Below, one piece after another: positions 23,634 to 33,958 of a stretch of DNA of 64,000 bases. The position numbers were made by a program, and so were the translations under genes. Location: contig FTLJ01000147.1 of the NCBI GenBank assembly GCA_900155495.1, positions 62,001 through 126,000 on the forward strand, read 5' to 3'. How positions within the stretch are numbered: position 1 is the stretch's first letter; the number at the start of each line of letters is the position of its first letter. The notes under the pieces were generated by a model. It worked only from the letters and a program-made list of their open reading frames with translations, ran no database searches and was not told where the DNA came from. This stretch comes from Porogramme epimiltina. Taxonomy: Eukaryota; Basidiomycota; Agaricomycetes; Polyporales; Polyporaceae.

Positions 23634-24601
23634 AGTCGGTCGACACTGAGAGAAGACTCGAGTGATACCATGTCCGGGCTGCATGGGCTGCATTATATAC
23701 TGAACTGGAGGTCACTCGGTTAGAGACCCGCTCCAATGCAATAAGGAAGTTGATGAACCACCGAACATCGACGTCTTCGCCTAGAACGCGGAGAACAGGA
23801 GGCAGCACACCATATGGCTGCATTATTGCAAATGCCTCGGCGTCGTCTCCGAGCTTGCAATGCCCACGAGAGAGTGGTAGCGGTAGTGGAAACGAGACGC
23901 GTTCTAGTTCCAAATTTAACAGGTAGTCAGCATACTGGATCGCCAACCATCGCATACATTTGTTAGACGTACCTTGGCACTTTTCACGGAAGTAACAAGG
24001 CAGCGGGCCGGCGAGGAAGTACCACGGGTGACAATGGATGAGCATGCGCCATAGGCAGTTAGCTAGTCGTGGTAGATGCATCCCCGAACGTTTGCGTCAC
24101 AAGGACTCGGCGGGCGCTCCGGCGCTCTCGACGAGCACAAAGTTCAAGCCGTTTTGAAGGCTCTAGAGCACCGCCTACATGAGCGAGATGACGCTCAGTC
24201 AAGGAGAGCAGTCCGGATGGAAGTCGAATGGGGTCCATGGTACAACATGTGAGGACGGCGATCAAAACGAAGTTGTATGTTTGCCAGCGCTCTGGATAGC
24301 CTGCCCTCAGCTTACTCACCATCGAGCGCCAAACACGAATATAACGTCCTCAGGCTTGAGAAGCTCACAACTTAATATTGAACGCGGAACGTTGAACAAC
24401 GGGCATTGCGTCATTCCGGCGTCCACGGTAGCTACTTTCAAGTGTTATACCTCAATTATTACGTCCAAAAGATGGATGATAGTATAGGAATCGGACAAGT
24501 TTGGGAAGGTCCGATGAATCCTAGATACCGGAGCGAAGTCATTAGAGACATCGAGAAAGCCAAGGACGCTCATCGAATGACTCCAGAGGGGCTGCGATTG
24601 A
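23634..24601. other. Upstream region of copy 3, part of a duplicated block
   Basis: 968 bp. Positions 23691 to about 24290 are homologous to the upstream region of copy 1 (17376-17960). TATA at 23693-23699. The remainder, to 24601, is the 3' region of copy 4. No gene supported. Confidence 0.55.
23693..23699 (-). promoter_or_regulatory. TATA box of rhamnosidase-like copy 3
   Basis: TATATAA-type element on the minus strand, about 60 bp before the ATG at 23633, in sequence nearly identical to the copy 1 promoter. Confidence 0.55.
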
Positions 24602-26772
24602 TTATGCGACCACGACGACAAAGTCGTGTTCCCCTCCAGCCACATCCACAATCCAGAACCTCCCCGAACTATCCGCGTCGATGGTACCATTCTGTATATC
24701 GCTGGTCAGAGTGGCTTCGGTCCCATTGCCAGGTAGGGGAAGACCGATAGTTCCGGTTGTTCCCACAGGTGTGGTAATATGGAGCTGGAATACCGTCTCG
24801 TTTGCGATCCACTGTGATGTGAACTGGCCCACGACGGTGGCGAACCCACAGTCCACTTCGGACAGGTCACCCGGCTGGGGCGCGATTGACCAGGTCTCAC
24901 CGGCGTTCGTGAGGATTTGAATACCACCAACGAATGCCTGTATGACAAAGTGAGCGTCCGAGATAGATGGTAGAATGACCAGAAATACATACCGTCAGCA
25001 ATCCTGTAGGGCCTGTAGACCATCCATGCGCATAAGAGATCCTCGCGTCTGTGTTGTACGGGGTATAATGGATTTCGCCCGTAGTCGAGTACCCCTCGAC
25101 GAGTGTGCTGTTCGTCATCCTCGGGTCGTCCAACATGAAGTCGGCCCACATATTGCGGATGAGGGCGAGCGCAACGTCCGTCCGGTTCGCCAGGAAGTGC
25201 GTCTCGAGCTCGAAGCCAGATGCGAACGGCGAAATCGCGTCCGCAGCTTCCGGGGCAGGCGCTCCGTACGGAGTCCAACGTGCTTGCAGCGACTCGGAGA
25301 TCAGCGCGACCTGGTCTGGGGAGGTGACGAGCCCGGACTTGACGGCCCACCCGTTCCCATCTTGCGGCATGAGCAGCGCTCCGGCGTCCGTGTCGTTGTC
25401 GCGGAAGAGGCTAGCGGACGAGTCCCAGAGGAGTGTCTGCGCCGCAGGGGGAATCGCAGAGGCCATCGTAGTCCATGTCTCCGCGATGTCTGTGTCGTTC
25501 TGCACGTTCGCGAGGGCGACGCCGAGGTTGAGGGTGTAGAGGAGGATCGCGTTCGCCTCGATATTGTGCCCTCCCATTCCGAAGCGGAGCCAGTCGGCGC
25601 TGTAGGTGACGTTGGCGAGACCGGTGTCGTCGATCTGGTCCGTCGCCCAGGACATGGCGGCCTTCCAGGAGTCCCATACGCTAGACAGATACTCCTCGTC
25701 GCCGCTCCACTTGTAGTAGTTGAAGACGTTGATGAGAGCGTGCAGGTGGTAGGTGAAGGAGATGATGCCGATGAGGGGGAAGGGGTATCCACCATAAGGG
25801 AGCATTCCGTCGGAGCTTTGGTAGACCAGGAGGGCGTCGAGTCCGTTGCGGAGGGAGATGAGGTCGTACGTGGAAACGGCGATACTAGGGACCATTATGG
25901 TCATGTCGGCGGCCCAGACGAGGCGGTCCCTCTTCGCGCCGTCGGTTAGCGTGGATGTCCCGTTTGCGATGGTAGTATTAAGCCACCAGGAGACAGTACC
26001 CTCGCTGTTCATCTGACCCCCCGAGACGGCCGCACCACCCTGCGTGGTGTTGACGGTGATCATTTGGTCCGTGTATGCTCCTATATCTCACGTAAGCGAC
26101 ACATTATTGTAGGAACGACCGCTAGTTCGTTACCTGCATACCAAACCCTGAGAATAGCGTTAGTCGCATTCGATACTGCGTCACTCAAAGGAGCACCCAC
26201 CTGTTCAGTTTCTCATCGTTCGAGTGGAACCATCCGGTGTAATTCTGCAAGTCTTCCCAATGCGGCATAGCCGAATACTCGACCCATACGTCATCCACCG
26301 TCATGTTGCCCGTGCCGAAGTTGATGACCGTGAGGTAGCGGAATGACCCGCGCTCCTTCTCCGTCGGCGCAGCGAAGTGTCCAGGTTCGGTGACGTTGAA
26401 CACAAGTGGCTCGTCGAGGCCCTGGGCGGAAATCCCGTCGCACGCCCAGGACGACACCCAGATCGAGCTCTCGGAGAATGTGAATCCGACGCTGCCAGAC
26501 GTGGAGGAGACGTTGACGTTGACCCAGCCCGCTATGCTTTTCCCGAAGTCGTACGTCACGGACGAGTTGAAGGCCTCGAGGGTAAGGCTCTGACCGGAGC
26601 CGGCGTTGGGAGCAAGTAAAGCATCGGGAGAGGATGAAGGTCCGTCCTGGACGAAGATGCTGACTGGCCGAACGGTGCGTGAGGGAGGGGCGAGGATGTA
26701 CTCTTGGTAGGGGATTGCCCCCGCCAACGAAGCCGTAGCAGCAAGATAAAGGGGTAGGAGAACTCGAAGCAT
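24602..26772 (-). CDS. Secreted GH78-like (alpha-L-rhamnosidase-like) enzyme, copy 4
   Basis: Minus-strand exons 26772-26201, 26147-26134 (14 nt), 26080-24993, 24937-24602; 669 aa. Signal peptide (MLRVLLPLYLAATASLAGA) then IPYQEYILAPPSRTVRP. The core reads DGAKRDRLVWAADM (WAAD instead of WPGD), MLPYGGYPFP, FGMGGHNIEANAILLY, NSTLVEGYS and AHGWSTGPTGLL; the C-terminal beta domain ends EHDFVVVVA. The sequence is clearly more diverged than copies 1-3 but keeps the identical exon plan, so it split earlier. No frameshift or stop. The changed WPGD motif and other substitutions could mean altered specificity; that is inference. Confidence 0.87.
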
Positions 26773-27251
26773 GCCGCCGACTCGGGGGGTGGGTTCTGGC
26801 CTTCGACAGAGCCTCTGCTGAGGGCTTTATACGTCGGATCCAAGAAATATCAATGTGAGCCACGGCGTTGATCAACGAAGCACATACCGCTAGTTGTAAG
26901 GCTCCCGGTCACTATGCTGCTGGGCTATGGATTTGTCAAAGCGGAGTTCTTGCCGCTGAACTTGCGCTGTCACTATACTCTGCATACTGTTAAGCGTCGT
27001 GCGGCACGGATTCCGCTGGCCTTGCGCGGGTACCAAGGTCCGCCACTTTCAAACAGTACTTTTGTGTCAGCAATATGACACACGGAGAAGGAAGACGATC
27101 CGCTTCTGGATGCACCGCAGCGGACCGCGATCCTCGTTTCGCCAGTGCGTTGGCAGAGTGCACCGGATTCACGTTCGCGTACAAGACCCGTTGATCCGCG
27201 ATGCGATGGTCACAGCATACGAGAGAAAAAGCGGCTCAGCATTAGTGCCAG
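26773..27251. other. Upstream region of copy 4
   Basis: 479 bp with a TATA-like TATAAA at 26826-26831 on the minus strand, 55-60 bp before the ATG. The duplicated promoter block of copies 1-3 is not recognisable here. No gene seen. Confidence 0.4.
26826..26831 (-). promoter_or_regulatory. TATA box of rhamnosidase-like copy 4
   Basis: TATAAA on the minus strand about 55 bp upstream of the copy 4 ATG; the position is conserved with the other copies although the surrounding sequence is not. Confidence 0.45.
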
Positions 27252-29424
27252 TTACATCCCAACGAGTATAAACTCATAATCGCCGCCAGACAACCCGCTT
27301 ACGGAGAACCTTCCCGCAGCATCACTCTCGACCTCCTTTCCCCGCATCGAGGCACCGGTTAGAGTGCCCTTCGTGGAGTTTCCGGGGAATGGCACGGAAA
27401 CTGAGCCCGTTGTGCCTTTCGGCGTGCGGATTTGTAGGCGAAGGGTGCTTCCGTGGAGGGTCCACTTCGACGAGAATAGGCCTCTGGCTGTCGAGAACCC
27501 CGCGTCGACTTGTGTGAGGTCCCCGAGCTGCGGCGCGATCGCCCACGTAGCCCCGGCGTCGCTCAGGATCTGAATGCCGCCAATATATGTCTGTAAGGAC
27601 TGCGGTCAGTACACGTACCGTTGACACTTGTAGATGCTACGACATACTGTGAGGGAGCTCGTGGGGCCAGTCGCCCATCCGTGCGCGTGCGAGATACGAG
27701 GGTCGTTCTTGTATGGCGCGTAGTGGAGCTCGCCGGTGGTTGAGTACCCCTCGATGAACGTGCTGTTCGTCATGCGCGGGTCATCAAGCATGAAGTCCGC
27801 CCACATGCTCCGGATGAGCGCGAGCGCCGCGGCGGTGCGGTTCGCGACAAAGTGGACATCGAGCTCGAACCCAGAGATGAAGGGCGAGACCGCGTCGGCG
27901 GCTTCGGGGGCGGGTGCGCCGTATGGGCCCCAGCGCGCTTGCAGCGATTCGGAGATCTGCGCGACTTGGTCTGGGGAGGTAACGAGCCCGGATTTGACCG
28001 CCCAGGCGTTGCCGTCCTGCGGGGCGAGCGTCGTGGTTTCGTTGTCACGGAAGAGGCCGACGGAGGGCTGCCACAGCAGCGGGACAGCTGCGGCTTGGAT
28101 TCCGGCCGCGAGCCCGGACCAGCGGCTTGCCGTCTCGGTGTCATTTTCGAGTGTCGCGAGAGTGACGCCGAGGTTAAGTGTGTAGAAGAGGATAGAGTTG
28201 GCTTCGATGTTGTGGCCTCCCATTCCGAAACGAAGCCAGTCAGCCGACGCCGTTACGTTTGCGAGACCCGTTTCGTCGATCTGTGCCGCGGCCCATTCCA
28301 TGCCGGATTTCCACCCGTCCCACTGGCTCTCGAGATACGCCTGGTCGCCGCTCCAATGGTAGAAGTTGGCAACGCCGATGAGCGCGTAGAGGTGGTAAGT
28401 GAAAGAGACAATGCCCAACTCGTTGAACGGGTAGCCGGCGTATGGGAGCTGGCCGTTCGCGCTTTGAAGTTTGAAGAGGGAGTCGAGGGCGTTACGGATA
28501 GAGATGAGGTCGGAAGTAGTCACGGCGATACCGGGAACAGCGATAGCCATATCCCCACTCCAAACCAGACGGTCCCGCTTGGCGCCATCTGTTAATGTCG
28601 AAGTTCCTTGTGTAATAGTGGTGTTCAGCCACCAGGCGAGGGTACCATTCACCGTTGAGGTGGAAGTAACGTTGCCTAGGTAGATGAGCGAATCTCCCCG
28701 AGTGGGGTCGATCGTTACCAGCTGGTTTGTGTATGCACCTGAAGTCCGTTAGCTAGGACGTAAATCCAGGGAAACGCATACTCGTACCTGCGTACCAAAC
28801 ACTTTCGGAGTGTCAGCTATGGTTCCATAACGTCACGTATCTAAGTGCGTACCGGTTCAACTTTTCGTCGTTTGAATGGAACCACCCAGTGTAGTCTTGA
28901 AGGGCGTCGTCGTCCCAATGAGGCATAGCCGTAAAATGAACCCAGAAGTCCTTAACGGACACCTTCGTCGACCCGAGGTTGACGATGGTGAGATACCGGA
29001 ACGCGCCTCGCTCTTGGTTTGTGGGAGCTGCATAATGGCCTGAATGGGTGACGTTGAAAACTAGAGGCGAGTCGAGGGCCGCATCTGCCGTAGCGTCGCA
29101 TGCCTCCGAAGACACCCAGAGAGAGCTCTCTGAGAACGTGACGCCGACGCTGCCCGTCCGGGAGGAGACGTCGAGGTTAACCCATCCAGCGACGTTCTTC
29201 CCGAAGTCGTAGGTGACGGAGGAGTTGAACGCGTCGAGGACTAAGGCGCCGCTGGAAGGAGTCTTCTTGCTGAGGAGCGCGGTCTGTGAAGAGAGCGAAC
29301 CGTGCTGACGAAATACGCTGACGGGCCGGATAGTGCGAGAAGGCGGGGCGAGAATGTACTGCTGGTAGGGCACGGCCGCCGTTGCCGCAGAGGCGCAGAG
29401 GAGTACAGTAAGCGATGTCAACAT
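27252..29424 (-). CDS. Secreted GH78-like (alpha-L-rhamnosidase-like) enzyme, copy 5
   Basis: Minus-strand exons 29424-28853, 28801-28788 (14 nt), 28738-27648, 27590-27252; 671 aa. Signal peptide (MLTSLTVLLCASAATA) then AVPYQQYILAPPSRTIRP. Core: DGAKRDRLVWSGD, QLPYAGYPFN, FGMGGHNIEANSILFY, NSTFIEGYS, AHGWATGPTSSL; the C-terminal domain ends EFILVGM, unlike the EFVVVV ending of the others. The most diverged member of the array, yet intron positions are the same. It sits at the outer edge, head to head with BET1 across 672 bp, and may represent the oldest unit. Intact and probably expressed (TATA at 29483-29489). Confidence 0.87.
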
Positions 29425-30096
29425 CCTTGTGGCTGAAGCCTTGTGAAGGGGTCGACGAGCTCATCGTCAGCGACGCGGGCCCTTTATATGGGGCGTCGAA
29501 GAATGCTCTTTGCTGAAGAACCGTTTGAACCGGTAAGCATCTTTCCATGGCCAAGACAGAAGGCTAGAGGGCAAGTTGAAGATACCGACCTGCATGTGAC
29601 GCGTCATACCCCCATCCATAGACGAAGTAAAGATGCAATTACAGAGGGTATGTATTATGCCGGTGGGCCGGCGGGCCCCAGGGAGGTCATGCACGATTCG
29701 CGACGGAGGCGGGTGCGGCCGGTGCATCCCGTGCACCATGCTATGCCGTACATGGATCGTCCGCCAAATCACGGGACATATTGGCCCTGTTGGGGTGTTG
29801 GAGGGAACAGAAATGAGGACAAGGCGGCAACAGCCATAAGAGCTAAGTCAAAGTTGGAGGAAGGCTGAAGAGAGCGCGTGTTGTCCGCGTTCGTCTTCTG
29901 CTCCTCTCGTGCGGACGAGCGCCCATCGCGGGTATGCGCGCTTGTGCGGGGAGACACGTCGCGCGGGCCGCTCTCTTGACGTATATTCCACTCTTGCTCC
30001 CGCGCTGGCAGCCTCTCCGCATGCACTTCTCACCCTCATGAACCACCACTACAACCACTAATCTACACCCCCTTCTCCTCCTCTTGACCACCGGAT
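29425..30096. other. Divergent promoter region between copy 5 and BET1
   Basis: 672 bp between two genes read outward. Contains the TATA element of copy 5 and a CT-rich leader just before BET1. No coding signal; open frames at 29443-29868 show no known domain. Confidence 0.4.
29483..29489 (-). promoter_or_regulatory. TATA box of rhamnosidase-like copy 5
   Basis: ATATAAA on the minus strand, about 60 bp before the ATG at 29424, at the same spacing as in the other copies. Confidence 0.5.
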
Positions 30097-30709
30097 ATGT
30101 CACAAAGGTGCGCCCTGCGACATAAACAAGACGCTGGACTAGCAAGTGACCATGCCTCAACTGCTCCAGGTATAGGACAACCCTGCGGGATCGCTCGCAG
30201 CTCCTGGGTACTGCCGACTACAGCACCCCGCCCTCCTCTGGGAGGTCATCTCCCTTTGGGGGTGCTGGTCGTGAGGTCCCTTTTCAACCCATGGGCCAGC
30301 GGTATGCGGATGATTTGGAGAGCCAGAATGACGAGCACCTAGAGGGTCTCACGGCGAAGGTCAAGCTGCTCAAGGATGTGAGTCCTACCTCGTTTCCCCA
30401 CCCGTGTTCCGCCAATATATGCTGCCTGCACAGATTACCATTGGCATTGGCAATGAGGTTCGCGACTCAACGGTCCAGCTTAGTCAGATGGTGCGTTCTG
30501 CTATTCCGCGACTCTGTCTGAACATCTCCCTCATGCCGAATCTATTTGTGTAGAACGATGCTTTCGCCGAAACGGGGGGCATCCTCGCGGGCACCTTCCG
30601 CCGCATGAACAACATGGCGGCAAGACAGGGATGCCGCTGGTTGTGGTACATCGTCTTCCTCATCGTCGTCTTCTGGTTCTTCATCATTGTATGGTGGTTT
30701 CGGCGGTAA
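30097..30709 (+). CDS. BET1: ER-Golgi SNARE Bet1
   Basis: Four exons: 30097-30107 (11 nt), 30170-30377, 30434-30490, 30554-30709; 143 aa. After the tiny first exon (MSQR) the N-terminus reads YRTTLRDRSQLLG and a Ser/Pro/Gly linker. The Qc-SNARE helix is DDLESQNDEHLEGLTAKV, LLKD, then ITIGIGNEVRDSTVQL, then a linker AFAETGGILAGTFRRM. The C-terminal anchor is LWYIVFLIVVFWFFIIVWW with a short basic end. Bet1 is the Qc SNARE of COPII vesicles that pairs with Sed5, Bos1 and Sec22 (or Ykt6). It converges with the Ulp1-like gene, 168 bp between stops. Confidence 0.93.
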
Positions 30710-30877
30710 TCTACTCGGACTTCCCTCGCATCTTGACGCACACCAGACATATCATGACGAAGAGACAAGACAGCACGAAGACGTGCAGCCATTACGGCCG
30801 GGGGTACGATAGGATGAGCACCAATAACATACAAGACTGCGAGGGCCCGACACCACGAGATTAGGGGGAATAAAGAG

Positions 30878-33369
30878 CTATGGTTCATCTCGTAGCTTGG
30901 CGTGGCCAATTTCCCAGACCATTTTACGTCTGAGGTAAGGCATGTTGGCTTGAGTGAATGCGAAGTCCTCTTCTCCGCGGGAGAGAGCCTCGAGGAATTG
31001 GCAGGTGAAGACACCGCAGTCGTAGCCGTTTTCTTGTTGTGGAGTGTTCTGAGAAAGAACACTATCAGCGGTGCTAGCTGGGGAGTGGTAGGATGTAACA
31101 TACGGGTAGAATGTAATCTGTCCAGCCAGTGAAGTCAAACGGCTTCTTTTTCTTGTTGCGGTGCTCATCGTCCAAGTACTGCCGGAGAAGCTGGATGGTA
31201 TCTCAGTTTCTGTCTCGAAATGCCGTAAAACGGCGACAGAATACAACGCACCTTGAATACTCCGGTACGCTCCATTCCCATGCTGTCGTACGACTCTATC
31301 CGTTTCCTCCGGAAGTTGATAGCAGCCGCAGTCCAATGGGCGTTATTGTGGTTCACGGGGATGAGGATAACGTCTTTTGAGAAGACATCGATCTAGCCAC
31401 AACGGACGCTTGAGAACCCGCTGTCTGTGCCAATTATATAAAGAGGACACGCACCTTCTTTGTCCATTTCGCTAACCTGCCCTTCTCATACCCTTGGCCC
31501 TGTAGCTTTGACCAGAAGAAAGAGCTGAAGTAGTGTGCGTTGAGAGGACCCTTGTGCCCGCCGCCCCCGTCCGACGCCGGATTCTCCTTCGACTCTTCCG
31601 CGCGCGATAGGATCATTCGCCCGTAGAAGTTGATGACCTCATCGTTCAACCACTGGCACGGCCGCAAGCGCGCGATATCCTCGTGTGAGACCTGTTCAGG
31701 TGGGCACTTCGCGATGACGCCTCGCTTGCGGAAGAGTGCGTCCACCTCGGCATCTTCTTCTGGCGGGAGAGAAGCGGGTAGTGGTTTGCGCTTCGGCCGG
31801 AGGCGCTCCTCGATCTCTTCGTCTTTGGCGAGTCGGAAAGCACGGAGTTGGTCGAGAGTTGGGGCAAATGGCTTTGGATGTGGTCTGATGGAGGGTTGAG
31901 AAGTGAACGCAAACACTCGGAAAATCACTCACTCTTTGAGGGAAGCCTTGACTTTCCGGATTGCGCGCTGCAAGAAGTCCGCGTCGATGTACTAAAAGAT
32001 GTCAAACCGGACATCCTTCCATACACTGGGAAACGTCACTTACAACTGGGTCTGAATGCCTCCTGTCCTTGTCACGTTGTGCTTTTTCTCGGAGGTTGAA
32101 CAACGAAGGAGATGCTGAGGGGGGTGATGAGAATCGGAATACACTGACTGGGATTACGTGGTTGACATACGCGAAAGTGCCCCGCCATTGCTCAGCATCT
32201 CCAGTCTCGCCTGATAATACAAAAGACCTAGAGACGGTTTAGTCTAGCTATCGAGAATGCGTAACGAGAGACACAAACTTCGGAAGGCATCCAAGTCGGA
32301 ACCATACCCTATGATAGGACGACCTCTTAAGCACACATCCAGGCGCCACCAACGATGGACTCACCTGAGGAACGTTTCAGACGGTACAGCTCCTGCACAT
32401 CTTTCTCCATCTCCTCTCGTGTCCGCCTGTTCTCCTCCTGAACGCGCGCCTTGTGCTACATCGACCGTCAGCGCTGATGCCACACGCGCGCCACCGTCCT
32501 CGACCCACCTCCTTCGCGTGTATGTGTTCTCGCTCGACATACGGCTTGCTTGGCCTCTTCTTCCGGCGCGGGTTCTGCTCGAGCGCGACGCCCACCTCCG
32601 GCCACCGCTCTGTCACGGCCGACACGAGCGAGGCCGTCGACGCCTGTGTAGACGGCGGGGACATGAGCCCCCTCGACTTCGTGTCTGCAGCGGGGAGCCC
32701 TGCCACCACCTTTGTTGCGCCCGCGCCTGTCGCGAGTGGCTGCCGCGACGTCGACGCGACCGCGTTTGTCTGCACGGGAGGGTACTTGGGTCTCGCGGGC
32801 TGCTTACCCGCCCGCACGTCGACGCGTGCGGGTTGCTCTTGGTGTTTTCGGATCTCGTTCCGCGTTGTGGGGGCTGAGGTGGATGGTACTACGCGTACGT
32901 CAGGATCCGTAGGGCCTGTTGGGAAGACGGGTATAGGTTGGCGCGCGGGGATCCGGTGCGCTGCGCCAGTCGTAGCACGAGCAGGAGGGGGTGGAGGTGG
33001 TGGTGATGGGGGAGGTGAGGGTATTGAGGCTTGATTTGAGTTATCTTGAGCTTCGGGCTCTTCGCCGAACGTGGGTGGTGTGTCCCGGTCGCTACCCCGG
33101 ATGACTGGGAGGGAGGCTACCGTGAAACGACATCCATCGACCGTTGACGAGTAGTACTCACAACCGACAAAGGTCTTGAGTGGTGCGGTGAAGGTATCGC
33201 GCATGATGCATACGAATTCTATCCCTAGGTTCATCCACCGGGAGCCGAGAGGTTCGTACTGGCCGGGGCTACTGTTTCCCCCCTGTGGATGGTATGCTGT
33301 AGTCTTTCGTTGCTTCGGAGCGCGCACAGGAAGAATGGAGTCGTCGGCGCGTCGCTTCGTGGACGGCAT
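30878..33369 (-). CDS. Ulp1-type SUMO protease (C48 cysteine peptidase)
   Basis: Eight minus-strand exons: 33369-32509, 32449-32365, 32210-32044, 31991-31933, 31884-31455, 31392-31245, 31201-31104, 31048-30878; 672 aa. The N-terminal 290 residues are disordered and basic/Pro-rich (KRRADD, a PPP run); a charged, probably helical stretch follows (VQEENRRTREEMEKDVQEL). The C48 peptidase domain occupies about residues 440-670: W of CQWLNDEVINFYGRMI, catalytic His553 (NNAHW), Asp570 (ESYDSMG), and Gln620/Cys626 (PQQENGYDCGVF). Ulp1 matures SUMO and removes it from targets, usually at the nuclear envelope. The intron after exon 6 is only 43 nt in the frame-consistent model; a stronger-looking donor 7 nt earlier would break the frame. 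NEDD8 specificity (Den1) is less likely given the size and N-terminal extension. Confidence 0.87.
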
Positions 33370-33958
33370 GAGGTGTGAAGGAGATGGGCGGTTGAGAGGG
33401 CAAGGGACGGATGGGTCCGGTGTCCGCTGAAGCAGGGGTCGGGTCGGCCGGGCGAATGGCGCAGGCGATCGTCGACGACGGGAGGAACGCTACGGCCTAG
33501 GAGAGGGAGTTGGAGAGGGCGCGGGATGGAGTTGTGGTGGTGGGAGAGGGGCGCGAAAGGTTAAAAGGTCTGTGGAGGGCGAGTCGGAGACGAAGGCGAA
33601 AGGAAGCGGGTTGAGAATAAAGTGACCCAACACCGTGACAAGGTCGCCGTCGAGGCGCCTCACACAAACGCCCGCCTAACGCGCCTCGCCAAACTCATGG
33701 GCGCCTGCATTACTCCAGTGGCTGTCCCCTCGCTTAAGCTCCATTATAAAGGGTAACCATGTAAGTCTCAACGCTTCAAGCAAGAAGCTCGCTGATCTCA
33801 CATGTGAGTTACGCACACAATAGGTCTTAGCTATACAGCATACGTTCATTTTATTCGAGTAATTTCTAACGTAAAATTATACAACTACTAAGTGGTATCG
33901 GCAACCATGCAAGTATTATGATATCCTGTCTACGCCTCCAAACCTTGCGACTAGACTC
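33370..33958. other. Spacer between the kinase and Ulp1-like genes
   Basis: 589 bp. The part near 33370-33560 is GA-rich (upstream of the Ulp1-like gene); 33750-33950 is AT-rich, fitting the 3' region of the kinase gene. No gene seen. Confidence 0.4.

Noticed and set aside
23158..24081. Minus-strand open frame of 307 codons overlapping copy 3 exon 1 and its promoter
   Set aside because: It runs in a different frame through the rhamnosidase-like exon and its TATA region; not conserved in the homologous copy 1 region.
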